DNA from: Rhodospirillaceae bacterium
GTDB lineage: Bacteria; Pseudomonadota; Alphaproteobacteria; Dongiales; Dongiaceae
Assembly: GCA_016712715.1 (NCBI GenBank)
Contig: JADJQM010000001.1
Location: forward strand, 2,067,001 to 2,131,000
DNA length: 64,000 bases
Direction: 5' to 3'
Shown: one piece after another, positions 8,710-18,158 of the stretch
Numbering within the stretch: position 1 is the stretch's first letter
How the letters are laid out: each line of letters begins with the position of its first letter
The notes under the pieces: model-generated
The model's database searches: none
What the model was told of the DNA's origin: nothing
The model's input: only the letters and a program-made list of their open reading frames with translations
Position numbers and translations under genes: made by a program

Positions 8710-9800
8710 GAATTCGCCACCAGGCGCCCCATCTCGGCAATCAGCACCATGTCACGGCGCGCATCGGCAATGCCGGTGCGCACTGGCGAACCATTCATGA
8801 TGGCTGCCCAAAAGCCCACCAGTTCCGCCAGATAAGGTTCCTCATAGCCGTCGCGGATCTCCGATTGTTCGTAGCGGTGCCCCTTCGAGTGCCTCAGCAA
8901 GAGGCGGGTGGGCTGATGGTTGAGATAGGGGGCCGGGAAAACCAGCTCGACGATGCGGTCGTCAAAGTGAAGCGCCACTCTTTCGCGATAGTCAGCAAGC
9001 TGTGGGACGGCGAGATGCGTCATCTGCCACAGGGCCTGGGCGCCATTGACGTGCAGCGTGGCGCTGGCCCCTTCGGCCCCGGCAAAGACCTGCGCCGCCG
9101 CGACCTCGACCTTGGCAAGTCCCATATGATCGAGCAGGCCATGGACCAGATTGACGTCGTGGACGAGGCTCGAGCAGAAGGCGCCGGTATAGGCGCGATA
9201 GGGCGCGCCTGATATCGATCGGCCCAGTGCCGCCGTCACCTGGCGCTGGGTTTCGGCGCGCCCGGCTGCGATCAGATCCGGCGCCACGTCGTCGCTGGCC
9301 TGGTAGCGATGATGGCCCATCTGGTAGATGTCGGCAGGTTCGGTCTTCTCGACCGAGATATAGCGCAATCGTTCACCCAGTCCGGCGACCAGCTCCAACG
9401 CGGCCACATAACTGGCATCGAAGCGCTTCATATAGGCCACCTGCACGATCCTGCCGGTTTCGGCCTGAAGCGCGCTCAAGCGATCCGCATCCGCCGGGTC
9501 GTAGCAAAGCGGCTTTTCGACCAGAACATGAAGACCTGCCGCCAGTGCCTTCTCCACCCCGCCGACATGACAGAAATCCGGCGCCGCAATCAGCAGCGCA
9601 TCAAGTTTGCGGCCGAGCAGATCATCGAGCGACGGGTCGGTCGCGAGGTTGAAGCGGTCGGCCATGAAGGCGCGTGCCTTGGCCGATGGATCGGCCACAG
9701 CCACAAGGTCGAACTGCTCCCGCAGATGCAACAGGTTCGGTACATGCTCGACCTGAGCGACCATGCCGGCACCAAAAACACCGATCCGCAAGCGCGCCAT
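8706..9800 (-). CDS. Gfo/Idh/MocA family oxidoreductase (inositol dehydrogenase candidate)
   Basis: A 364-residue dehydrogenase with the N-terminal nucleotide motif GVFGAGMVAQVEH, the motif VEKPLCYD holding the catalytic Lys, and a C-terminal domain with SLVHDVNLVHGLLDH. It is divergent from iolC across 303 bp that contain a candidate IolR site. No other IolG-like gene lies beside iolCDEB, so this enzyme or the one at 2271-3404 may supply the inositol to inosose step. The sequence is divergent enough that scyllo-inositol or another cyclitol is equally possible. Confidence 0.85.
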   Translation of the reverse strand: MARLRIGVFGAGMVAQVEHVPNLLHLREQFDLVAVADPSAKARAFMADRFNLATDPSLDDLLGRKLDALLIAAPDFCHVGGVEKALAAGLHVLVEKPLCYDPADADRLSALQAETGRIVQVAYMKRFDASYVAALELVAGLGERLRYISVEKTEPADIYQMGHHRYQASDDVAPDLIAAGRAETQRQVTAALGRSISGAPYRAYTGAFCSSLVHDVNLVHGLLDHMGLAKVEVAAAQVFAGAEGASATLHVNGAQALWQMTHLAVPQLADYRERVALHFDDRIVELVFPAPYLNHQPTRLLLRHSKGHRYEQSEIRDGYEEPYLAELVGFWAAIMNGSPVRTGIADARRDMVLIAEMGRLVANS

Positions 9801-9856
9801 AAGCCATCACCCTCCGATTGTCGAAAAAACACGATTCACGATTATTCTTGAAATTT

Positions 9857-9870
9857 AGAAAATTCATTCC
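9857..9870. promoter_or_regulatory. Candidate IolR-type operator between the dehydrogenase and iolC
   Basis: AGAA-N6-TTCC lies between the divergent dehydrogenase gene and iolC and differs by one base from GGAA-N6-TTCC. It is followed by ATTATG, giving the decamer TTCCATTATG shared with the site at 7725-7738. The rest of 9801-10103 shows no gene; it is AT-rich near the dehydrogenase start, as expected of a divergent promoter region. Confidence 0.4.
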
Positions 9871-10103
9871 ATTATGCTCAATAGAACAGAACTTACAATC
9901 GCGAATCATGCCTCGCCTTGATAAACGCGACGCGCTGCCCGGGAGAGCACTGGAACGATGAGCCGACAGCATCATGCATCACGAGCCGCGGCAACGCTTG
10001 TCCCGCAAGCTTGCGCCGCGCGGCCGCGGGGCGGCAAAGCGGGGCAGTCAACGGCAGGTTTTCGCGCCGCTCCCCTGACCAAGCCGGATGCGACGCGTGC
10101 TGC

Positions 10104-12062
10104 ATGAAGTTCCTGTCTGCAGAGCAACGTCAGCTGGACGTCATTACAATCGGCAGATCCTCTGTTGATCTCTACGGCCAGCAGATCGGTGGCCGCCTGG
10201 AAGACATGGCGTCCTTCGCCAAATATGTGGGCGGCTGCCCTACCAATATCGCCGTTGGCGCGGCGCGGCTCGGCCTGCGCTCGGCTCTCATCAGCCGGGT
10301 CGGCAATGAGCATATGGGACGCTTCATCCTTGAGCAATTGACGGTCGAAGGGGTCGATACGCGCGGCGTGGCGACGGATCCGTCGCGGCTGACCGCGCTG
10401 GTCATACTGGGAATCCGCGACAAGACTCAGTTTCCTTTGATTTTCTACCGGGAGAATTGCGCGGACATGGCCCTCGACAGCGCCGACATCGATCCCGCCT
10501 TCATCGCTGAATCCCGTGCTGTCCTCGTGACTGGCACGCATTTCTCGCGGCCCAATCTCGCAGCGGCCAGCCGGCGCGCCCTGGAGCTGGCCCGAGCGAA
10601 CGGCGCCCTTGCGATTCTCGATATCGACTATCGCCCCGTCCTGTGGGGGATTGGCGGGCATGGCAGTGGCGAGGTGCGCTTCGTCGACGATGCCGCTACC
10701 AGCGCGCATCTGCAATCCATCCTGCCAGCCTGCGACATCGTGGTGGGAACCGAAGAAGAAATCCATATTGCCGGCGGTTCGACCGATACCCGGGCGGCCT
10801 TGCGACGGATCCGGGCCCTGACCGGCGCCTTGATCGTCATGAAACGGGGGCCGCTCGGTTGCGTGGCCTATCCCGATGCCATTCCCGAAGATCTGGAATC
10901 GGGCATGGTCGATCGTGGCTTTCCGGTCGAGGTTTATAACGTCCTTGGTGCCGGCGACGGTTTCATGAGCGGGCTGCTGCGTGGCCTGCTCGGGGGAGAG
11001 GCGCTTCCGACCGCCTTGCGGATGGCCAATGCCTGTGGCGCCCTGGTCGTCTCGCGGCACGGCTGCGCGCCAGCCAGTCCGACCTGGCGCGAGTTGCGTC
11101 ATTTCCTAGATCATCCCAGTTCTACGCCGGCGCTGCGTCACGATCCGGTCCTCAACGACCTGCATTGGACAACCACCCGCCGACGGGCATTGCCCGAGAT
11201 ATGCGCCCTGGCCTTCGACCACCGGGTCCAACTGGAACGCCTGGCCGATCAGGTGGGCGCACCACATACCCGCATCCCGGTCCTCAAGCGCCTGATCTAT
11301 GACGGTGCGGCAAAGGCATTCGGCGCCGATCCCGCCTTTGGCATCATCCTGGATGGCCGATTTGGCAGCGATGTCCTTGCCTATGCCACAGGTCGGGGGC
11401 ATTGGATTGCCCGGCCGGTGGAACTGCCGGAGCAGATCCCGCTGATGTTCGAGGGTGGCCGGGACATCGGCAGCATCCTGCGGGAATGGCCGCTGGAACA
11501 CACGGTCAAATGCCTCGTCTACCAGAAGCCGGACGATTCGACCGCGATCTGGGGGCCGCAGGAAGATCGCCTGCTGGCGCTGTTCGAGGCCTGCCGTCAG
11601 AGCGGCCATGAATTGCTGCTGGAGATCATCCCGGACAAGGCACGACCGGGTGACGGCGCCATGGTCGCCGCCATGATCCAGCGCTACTATGACCGCGGAT
11701 TGCGGCCGGATTGGTGGAAGCTGGCGGCGCCCGACGATTCAGCCGGTTGGGCCGCCATCAGCGATGTCGTGCGCCGTTGCGATCCGGATTGCCGTGGGGT
11801 GCTGCTGTTGGGGCTGGATGCGCCGGAACCCAATCTGGTCCGCACCCTGGAGATTGCGGCGCTGCAACCGATCTGCCGCGGATTTGCGATCGGCCGCTCG
11901 GTCTTCTCGCAGCCAGCGGAATTGTGGTTGCGGGGCGACCTCAGCGATGGCGGATTCGTCGATGAAGTTGCCGTTCGGTATCGCCGTTTGATTGATGTCT
12001 GGCGCAGCGCCCGCAGAAACAGCGCCGCTGCCACGCCGCTAGCAGGAAACGAAACATCATGA
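10104..12062 (+). CDS. iolC: 5-dehydro-2-deoxygluconokinase fused to DUF2090 (IolC)
   Basis: A 652-residue two-domain protein. Residues 1-330 are a PfkB/ribokinase-fold kinase (ITIGRSSVDLYGQQIGG, YVGGCPTNIAVGAARLG, and the C-terminal GAGDGFMSGLLRG with the catalytic Asp). They phosphorylate 2-deoxy-5-keto-D-gluconate in myo-inositol breakdown. Residues from about 340 form DUF2090, related to the aldolase that cleaves the phosphorylated product (ICALAFDHRVQLERLADQ, GRSVFSQPAELWL). This fusion is common in proteobacterial iol loci. The ATG at 10104 is chosen because upstream codons lack family resemblance. The stop overlaps the iolD start (ATGA), indicating coupling. Confidence 0.93.
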   Translation: MKFLSAEQRQLDVITIGRSSVDLYGQQIGGRLEDMASFAKYVGGCPTNIAVGAARLGLRSALISRVGNEHMGRFILEQLTVEGVDTRGVATDPSRLTALVILGIRDKTQFPLIFYRENCADMALDSADIDPAFIAESRAVLVTGTHFSRPNLAAASRRALELARANGALAILDIDYRPVLWGIGGHGSGEVRFVDDAATSAHLQSILPACDIVVGTEEEIHIAGGSTDTRAALRRIRALTGALIVMKRGPLGCVAYPDAIPEDLESGMVDRGFPVEVYNVLGAGDGFMSGLLRGLLGGEALPTALRMANACGALVVSRHGCAPASPTWRELRHFLDHPSSTPALRHDPVLNDLHWTTTRRRALPEICALAFDHRVQLERLADQVGAPHTRIPVLKRLIYDGAAKAFGADPAFGIILDGRFGSDVLAYATGRGHWIARPVELPEQIPLMFEGGRDIGSILREWPLEHTVKCLVYQKPDDSTAIWGPQEDRLLALFEACRQSGHELLLEIIPDKARPGDGAMVAAMIQRYYDRGLRPDWWKLAAPDDSAGWAAISDVVRRCDPDCRGVLLLGLDAPEPNLVRTLEIAALQPICRGFAIGRSVFSQPAELWLRGDLSDGGFVDEVAVRYRRLIDVWRSARRNSAAATPLAGNETS

Positions 12063-13920
12063 CCACGCTCAATTTGACGATGGCTCAGGCGCTGCTGCGC
12101 TACCTGCGCGCCCAGATGGTCGAGATCGACGGCACGGAAATGCCGATCTTGGCGGGCATGTTCGCCATCTTCGGCCATGGCAATGTGGCCGGGCTGGGTG
12201 AGGCGTTGGGTGCGGTCGCCGACGAATTCCCCACCTATCGCGCCCAGAACGAGCAGAGTATGGCGCATGCGGCAATCGCTTTCGCCAAGGCCCACAACCG
12301 CCGCCGCATTCTGGCCTGCACGACCTCGGTGGGGCCTGGCGCCACCAACATGGTGACCGCGGCGGCCGTTGCCCATGTCAACCGCCTGCCGCTCCTTCTC
12401 CTGCCTGGCGATGTGTTCGCGAACCGGCGCCCGGACCCGGTCCTGCAGCAGATCGAAAGCTTCAGCGACCCCACCATCAGCGCCAATGATTGCTTCAAGC
12501 CGGTGTCGCGCTATTGGGACAGGATCACGCGGCCGGAGCAGTTGCTTGCCAGCCTGCCGCAGGCGATGCGCGTCCTCACTGACCCGGTCGATTGCGGCCC
12601 GGTGGTCTTGTGCCTGCCGCAGGACGTGCAGACCGAAGCTTTCGATTTTCCCGCCGCCTTCTTTGCCCGGCGCCTCCATCATTGGCGTCGGCCGGCCGCG
12701 GATGCCGGTGAGTTGGCCCGCGCGATCGCGGTCCTGCGGGCGGCCAAGGCACCCTTGATCATTGCCGGCGGCGGAGTCAAATACAGCGAAGCAGGAGCGG
12801 CCTTGCGGCAATTCGCTGAGGCTCATGACCTGCCGGTCGCGGAAACCCAGGCGGGCAAGGGCGTCCTGCCCTGGGATCATCCGGCGCAGATGGGCGGTGT
12901 CGGCGTGACCGGCTCCGAAGCAGCCAATACCCTCGCCCGCGAAGCCGATTGCCTTCTTGCCATCGGCACGCGCCTGCAGGATTTCACCACCGGTTCGCAT
13001 GCCCTGTTCGGGCCGCGGGCGCAGCTGATCCAACTCAACACGGCCCCCTTCGACGCTGTGAAACAGAATGCGCTGCCCCCTGGTGGCGGATGCACGCGCG
13101 GGGCTGGAAGCACTGGCAAGTAGCCTCGGCGGCTGGCGGGCACCGGCGAATTGGTCGGTACGTGCTGGTGAGCTCGCCAAGGCCTGGACGGGCGCCGTGG
13201 ATCGCCGCACAGCGCCACCTGTCGGCAGCCAAGCCGGCGACAACACCTTGCCCAGCGATGCCCAGGTGCTTGGCGCCGTCAATCGGTCGGCCGGACCGAA
13301 GGATGTGCTGGTCAACGCTGCCGGGGGCCTGCCGGGAGAACTCCACAAGCTGTGGCGCGCCCATGAACCGGTCGGCTATCACCTGGAATATGGCTATTCC
13401 TGCATGGGATACGAGATCGCCGGCGGCCTTGGCGTCAAACTGGCCCTGCCGGATAGACGTGTGATCGTCATGGTCGGCGACGGCAGCTACCTGATGATGA
13501 ACTCCGAGATCGTGAGTTCGGTCATGCTCGGCGCCAAGCTCGACATCATCGTGCTCGACAATCGTGGCTATGGCTGCATCAACCGCTTGCAGCAGGCCTG
13601 TGGCGGCGCGCCGTTCAACAATCTTTTCGAAGACGTTCGCCAGGTGACCGATGTGCCGATCGACTTTGCCGCCCATGCGCGCGCCATGGGTGCCATTGCC
13701 GAGAAAGTCGCGACCATCGCCGAATTGGAGGCAGCTCTTGCCCGGGCCAAGGCGCAGGACCGCACCAGCGTCATCGTGATCGACACCGACCCCCTCAATT
13801 CCACCAGCGAGGGCGGTACCTGGTGGGACGTCCCGATCGCCGAAGTATCGACGCGGCCACAGGTTTCCGCTGCCCGTTCCGCCTACGACAAGGCCCCTGT
13901 CTCGTCGCGACCACCCCTGA
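12059..13920 (+). pseudogene. iolD: 3D-(3,5/4)-trihydroxycyclohexane-1,2-dione hydrolase IolD, two +1 frameshifts (possible sequencing errors)
   Basis: This is a thiamine-diphosphate enzyme that opens the ring of the dione intermediate in inositol catabolism. The N-terminal part has the catalytic Glu context NEQSMAHAAIAFAKA; the C-terminal part has the ThDP/Mg motif GDGSYLMMNSE. The frame breaks at the five-C run 13076-13080, where removing one C restores DAVKQNALPLVADARAG. It breaks again at the four-C run 13894-13897, where removing one C gives AYDKALSRRDHP and a TGA at 13918-13920. Corrected length is about 619 residues, normal for IolD. Without the second correction the frame runs into iolE and mimics a fusion. 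Two C insertions in C-runs suggest consensus error; a true loss of function is the alternative. Confidence 0.85.
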
Positions 13921-13952
13921 TTTTGTTCAAACAGATCAACGGAAGAAACCAC

Positions 13953-14858
13953 ATGAGCGTCACTCTCGGCATCAACCCCATCGGCTGGACCAATGATTGC
14001 ATGGCCTGGCTGGGCGACCTTATCCCGCTCGACGTGCTGTTGCGGGAAGCGCGCGCGACGGGGTTCAGCGGCGTGGAACTGGGCAGGAAATATCCGCGCC
14101 AACCCAAGAAATTGAAGGCGTTGCTTGACCGCCACGACCTCAAGCTCGTTTCCGGTTGGTATTCTGCGCGCCTGCTGGAGCGCGATACCAAGGCGGAGAT
14201 CGCCGCTATGGCCGATCATCTCGCCCTGATGAAAGGTTGCGGGGCCAAGGTGATGGTCTTTGCCGAGACGACCGGCGACATCGTGCTCAATGTCGCAGCC
14301 GGATTCTCGCAGCGGCCGAAAGTTGCCAATGCCGCGCAATGGAAGACCCTGGGCCGACGGATGACCGAGGTTGCCGACTACATGCTGGGTCAAGGCGTGC
14401 AGATGGCGGTGCATCATCATATGGGAACGCCGATCGAAAGCGCCGAGGATGTCAACCGCCTGATGGAAAATACCGGTCCGGCTGTCGGCCTGCTGCTCGA
14501 CACCGGGCATATGACCGTCGCGGGCGGAGACCCCGTCGCGGTCGCCCGCAAGCATGCCGCCCGCATCGTCCACGTGCATTGCAAGGACATCCGCCGCTAT
14601 GCCCTTGAGGCCTGCCGTCGGCGCGACACCAGCTTCTCGGAGGCGGTTCTCTGCGGGCTGTTCACGGCACCCGGCGACGGCATTGTCGACTATGCCAAGA
14701 TCTTCGCCATTCTGGCCAAGGCCAATTACAAAGGTTGGCTGGTGCAGGAGGCGGAACAGGATCCGCGCATTGCCAATCCCAAGATCTATGCCGAGCTGGG
14801 CAACGCCCATTTGCGCAAGCTCGCCCAAGCTGCCAAGCTGCGCGTCAGTGACAGTTGA
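13953..14858 (+). CDS. iolE: Myo-inosose-2 dehydratase (IolE)
   Basis: A 301-residue xylose-isomerase-like TIM-barrel enzyme that dehydrates 2-keto-myo-inositol to the dione used by IolD. Recognisable stretches are GINPIGWTNDCMAWLGD at the N terminus, GVELGRKYP, VHHHMGTPIESAEDVNRLM with metal-binding His, LLLDTGHMTVAGGDP and IVHVHCKDIR. The ATG at 13953 follows GGAAG at a good distance and matches the family start. The upstream open frame is frameshifted iolD. It lies 32 bp after the corrected iolD stop and 10 bp before iolB. Confidence 0.93.
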   Translation: MSVTLGINPIGWTNDCMAWLGDLIPLDVLLREARATGFSGVELGRKYPRQPKKLKALLDRHDLKLVSGWYSARLLERDTKAEIAAMADHLALMKGCGAKVMVFAETTGDIVLNVAAGFSQRPKVANAAQWKTLGRRMTEVADYMLGQGVQMAVHHHMGTPIESAEDVNRLMENTGPAVGLLLDTGHMTVAGGDPVAVARKHAARIVHVHCKDIRRYALEACRRRDTSFSEAVLCGLFTAPGDGIVDYAKIFAILAKANYKGWLVQEAEQDPRIANPKIYAELGNAHLRKLAQAAKLRVSDS

Positions 14859-14868
14859 GAGGTCGACC

Positions 14869-15723
14869 ATGGCATCGATCGGCACTCCTGGTTTCGCCCG
14901 CGATCTGCTCGTCAAGGCCAAGGCGCCGGACGCCAGCGGCCGGGTCCATCATATTACACCGGAGATAGCTCATTGGCGCCATGTCGGCTTCGATCTTTAT
15001 CGGTTGCACGATGGCCAGCAGGTCGCCATTCCAGGCGATGGGCGCGAGCGATGCCTGGTGCTGGTCGGCGGCCATGCTGACATAGCGGCTGGTGGTGAAA
15101 GGTTCGCGCATATCGGCGAACGATCCACGCCTTTCGAAGGCAAGGCACCCTATGCGGTCTACGTGCCCGCCGGCGTTGCGTCTTCGGTAACGGCGATCGG
15201 CGAGCTTGAACTGGCCGTCTGTTCGGCGCCCGGCCAAGCCCAGGATGTGACCGGCGGCCAATCCGGCGTGCGGCTCATCCGGCCGGAGGACGTCGGCTAT
15301 GAAGAGCGCGGCAGGGGCAGCAATATCCGCCATGTCTATAATATCCTGCCGGAATCGGCCGTGGCGGACAGTCTTCTGGTGGTCGAAGTGGTGACTCCGG
15401 GTGGCAATTGGTCCTCCTATCCGCCGCATAAGCATGACACGGCGACGCCGCCCCAGGAGACGCAGCTGGAGGAGACATATTATCATCGCCTCAACCCGCC
15501 TCAGGGGTTTGCCTTTCAGCGTGTCTATACCGACGACCGCAGCATCGATCAGACCATGGCGGTCGAGAATCGCGATCTGGTGCTGGTTCCAAGGGGGTAC
15601 CACCCCGTCGGCGCGCCACATGGTTACGACCTCTACTACCTTAATGTGATGGCAGGTCCGGAGCGCCGTTGGTGCTTCAAGAACGATCCACAGCATGAAT
15701 GGATGCTGCAGCGACCCAAGTGA
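14869..15723 (+). CDS. iolB: 5-deoxy-glucuronate isomerase (IolB)
   Basis: A 284-residue bicupin enzyme that isomerises 5-deoxy-glucuronate to 2-deoxy-5-keto-gluconate, the IolC substrate. The second cupin carries the metal site WSSYPPHKHD with the downstream LEETYYHRLNPPQGFAFQRVYT and GYHPVGAPHGYDLYYLNVMAG, all typical of IolB. The ATG at 14869, preceded by GAGAGG, gives family length; the longer open frame overlaps iolE. It is the last gene of the iolCDEB unit. No iolA (methylmalonate-semialdehyde dehydrogenase) follows, so the pathway must be completed elsewhere. Confidence 0.94.
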   Translation: MASIGTPGFARDLLVKAKAPDASGRVHHITPEIAHWRHVGFDLYRLHDGQQVAIPGDGRERCLVLVGGHADIAAGGERFAHIGERSTPFEGKAPYAVYVPAGVASSVTAIGELELAVCSAPGQAQDVTGGQSGVRLIRPEDVGYEERGRGSNIRHVYNILPESAVADSLLVVEVVTPGGNWSSYPPHKHDTATPPQETQLEETYYHRLNPPQGFAFQRVYTDDRSIDQTMAVENRDLVLVPRGYHPVGAPHGYDLYYLNVMAGPERRWCFKNDPQHEWMLQRPK

Positions 15724-15859
15724 CTTTGCCTGGCGCGATGCTGTGATGCGCCACGAAACTTCAAACCCGGAGAGATCATCAACATCGCCCGAATACACCC
15801 GGAGCGCATTGATCGTTCGTGCTATATACATTTCTTCCTGACTATCAGAGGAAATGCCA

Positions 15860-16626
15860 ATGAGTTGGTCCGCCGCGCAGTACAGCAAATTCGAAGACGA
15901 ACGCAACCGCCCGATCCGGGATCTGCTGGCACAGATACCAACCACCAAGGTGGCGATGGCGGCGGATATCGGCTGCGGCCCGGGGAATTCGACCGAGCTT
16001 CTGCAACAGCGCTTTCCGGACGCAACTGTCATCGGCATGGACAGTTCCGCCGACATGATCGACGCGGCGCGGAAGCGCTTGCCCAACCTCCAATTCGAAA
16101 TCGGCGACATCGCGCAATGGCGCAACCGCGGACCCTTTGACGTGATCCTCGCCAATGCCGCCCTGCAATGGGTCCCGGACCATGCCGCCCTCCTGCCGGC
16201 ATTGCTCGGCAAGCTGCCGATGGCGGCAGTATGGCCGTGCAGATTCCCGACAATCTCGACGAACCGGCCCATCGCCTGATGCGCGAGACCGCGGCGGATG
16301 GCCCCTGGTCCGGCAAGCTGGTCGCGGCGCCACGGGCGAACATCCGTCAGAATGCCGATTGGTATTTCCGCGCCTTGCGTGCTGCCGGGGCGAAGGTGGA
16401 TGTCTGGCGGACAACCTATCATCATCCGCTCGCCGGCGGTGCCGGCGCCGTCGTTGAATGGTTCAAGGGTACCGGCCTGCGACCCTTCATCCAACCTCTG
16501 AACGACGATGAGCGCGCGGCCTTCCTGGAGCGCTATCAAGCTGCCATTGCCCTGGCCTATCCGGCCATGCCTGACGGCACCGTGCTCCTGCCCTTCCCGC
16601 GGCTTTTCTTCGTCGCAACGCGGTGA
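15860..16626 (+). pseudogene. tam: Trans-aconitate 2-methyltransferase, one -1 frameshift (possible sequencing error)
   Basis: A class I SAM methyltransferase matching E. coli Tam along its length. The first half has MAADIGCGPGNSTELLQQRFPD (SAM motif I) and ANAALQWVPDH; the second, in another frame, resumes with MAVQIPDNLDEPAHRLMRE. Adding one G beside 16216 restores ...GKLADGGSMAVQ..., so one base is missing at a GG. The corrected protein is about 255 residues, close to E. coli Tam. Tam methylates trans-aconitate, a spontaneous by-product that inhibits aconitase. The ATG at 15860 is preferred over 15854 because AGAGG lies eight bases upstream. Confidence 0.82.
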
Positions 16627-16759
16627 CCGCTTGGGTTGCCCTCCGATGCTTGCTACATTTGTAGCTGCGACAGGTGAATTCTGATTCCACGTGATTGGCC
16701 GGGGCTTTCACATCAGGCCCCCGTGCCGCCGCGAATCCTTTTTGGGGAACCCACGACAC

Positions 16760-18133
16760 ATGGATCACGCCAATTCGAAGACAAACCCGGCTGCGCCTAT
16801 CCTGGCAGATTTTGCCGCTGGCCTGCGCGACGAGGATATTCCGGTCCAGGTACTGGAACGAGCCCAGCAATGCCTCGTCGACGCCATCGCCTGCGCCATG
16901 TTCGGTCAGTCGCTGCCGTGGTCGAAGATCCTCCTGGCGCAGACCGGGCTTGATGAGAAGGCGGGCTTCTTGCCCCTCGCAACATCGACAAGCCTGACGG
17001 CGATCCGCGAGGCCGCTTTGGCCTGGGGCGCCCAATCGCATGCCTTCGAATTGGACAGCCTGGTTCAGCCAAGTGTCGGCGTTCATCCGGGCGCCACCGT
17101 GGCCCTTCCCGCTTTGGCCGTGGCGCAAGCCTGCCACGCGTCAGGGCGCGATCTGCTCAGATCCATCGTCGCAGGTTTCGAGGTGATGCACCGCGTCGGC
17201 ACGGCAACGCTGCATTCGCCGGAAAAGCGCGGCTTTCACGCACCCGGCATTGTCGGCCCGTTCGGCGCGGCCATTGCAATCGGCGTCCTCATGGGTCTGG
17301 ATTCCGGCCACCTCACCCAGGCGATGGGGATCGCCGGGTCACTCGGCGCCGGCCTCCTCGCCTTCAGCAAGGCTGGCAGCGGCGGCATGGTGAAGCGGTT
17401 GCATATGGGCCGCGCCGCGGAATCCGGCATCCTCGCCGCCCAGCTCGCGGCCGGCGGCTATGAAGGTCCGGACACGGTGCTCGACGGTGCGTTCGGCGTG
17501 CTGGAAGCCTATTGTAACGACCATGACGCAGCCTTGCTGACGGCGGGTCTTGGGTCAAGCTGGCAGACCAGCAGCCTCGCCATCAAGAGCTTCGCCTGCC
17601 ACATCACCGCCCATATCCCTGTGCACATGCTGCGCTCGTTGATGGCGCGACATGGCTTCACCGGACATGATATCGCAGCCCTGAACCTGCATGTGTCAGA
17701 CAAGGTGTTGTCGCACCACACAGCGCGGCAGCCGGGCGACATCATGCAGGTCCAGTACAGCGTTCCCTATGTGGTGGCGGTCGCGGCATACCGGGATCCG
17801 GCGGATCCAGCGAGCTTCCGGTCAGATGTAATTTCCGACGACAACATCAAACGCCTGGCTGAGCTGATCGTACTGGAACCTTTGCGCGACATCAGCGGGA
17901 GGCGGGGGCCGACCGAACTGAAGATCACGCTCCGGGACGGCCGGCAATTGGAAGATGCCGCCACCAGCTTTCTGGGTTGCCCAGACCAGCCACTCAGCTC
18001 TGATCAACTGCGTGCCAAATTCCTGGTGCTGACGAAAGACCGTATTGCCGAGCCGGAGCGCTTGTTCGACAGTCTCATGGCGATCAGCAACAATCCCGAT
18101 GTGAGCTCTCTCTGGACATCCGGGCTACGCTGA
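16760..18133 (+). CDS. MmgE/PrpD family protein (paralogue 1)
   Basis: A 457-residue member of the 2-methylcitrate dehydratase / cis-aconitate decarboxylase / iminodisuccinate epimerase superfamily. Expected active-site blocks are present: HAFELDSLVQPSVGVHPGA, GFHAPGIVGPFG and VKRLHMGRAAESG. The start at 16760 follows GGGGAA at good distance. It is the only one of the four paralogues here on the plus strand and is the most divergent from the others, for example in SFACHITAHIPVHML near the C-terminal active-site His. The substrate is unknown. Confidence 0.88.
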   Translation: MDHANSKTNPAAPILADFAAGLRDEDIPVQVLERAQQCLVDAIACAMFGQSLPWSKILLAQTGLDEKAGFLPLATSTSLTAIREAALAWGAQSHAFELDSLVQPSVGVHPGATVALPALAVAQACHASGRDLLRSIVAGFEVMHRVGTATLHSPEKRGFHAPGIVGPFGAAIAIGVLMGLDSGHLTQAMGIAGSLGAGLLAFSKAGSGGMVKRLHMGRAAESGILAAQLAAGGYEGPDTVLDGAFGVLEAYCNDHDAALLTAGLGSSWQTSSLAIKSFACHITAHIPVHMLRSLMARHGFTGHDIAALNLHVSDKVLSHHTARQPGDIMQVQYSVPYVVAVAAYRDPADPASFRSDVISDDNIKRLAELIVLEPLRDISGRRGPTELKITLRDGRQLEDAATSFLGCPDQPLSSDQLRAKFLVLTKDRIAEPERLFDSLMAISNNPDVSSLWTSGLR

Positions 18134-18158
18134 AACGAACCAGCATCGCCCTCGTCGC

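Noticed and set aside
13068..14858. A 596-codon frame joining the end of IolD to IolE as a bifunctional enzyme
   Set aside because: Removing one C in a C-run gives IolD a proper stop, and IolE has its own ATG and ribosome-binding site.
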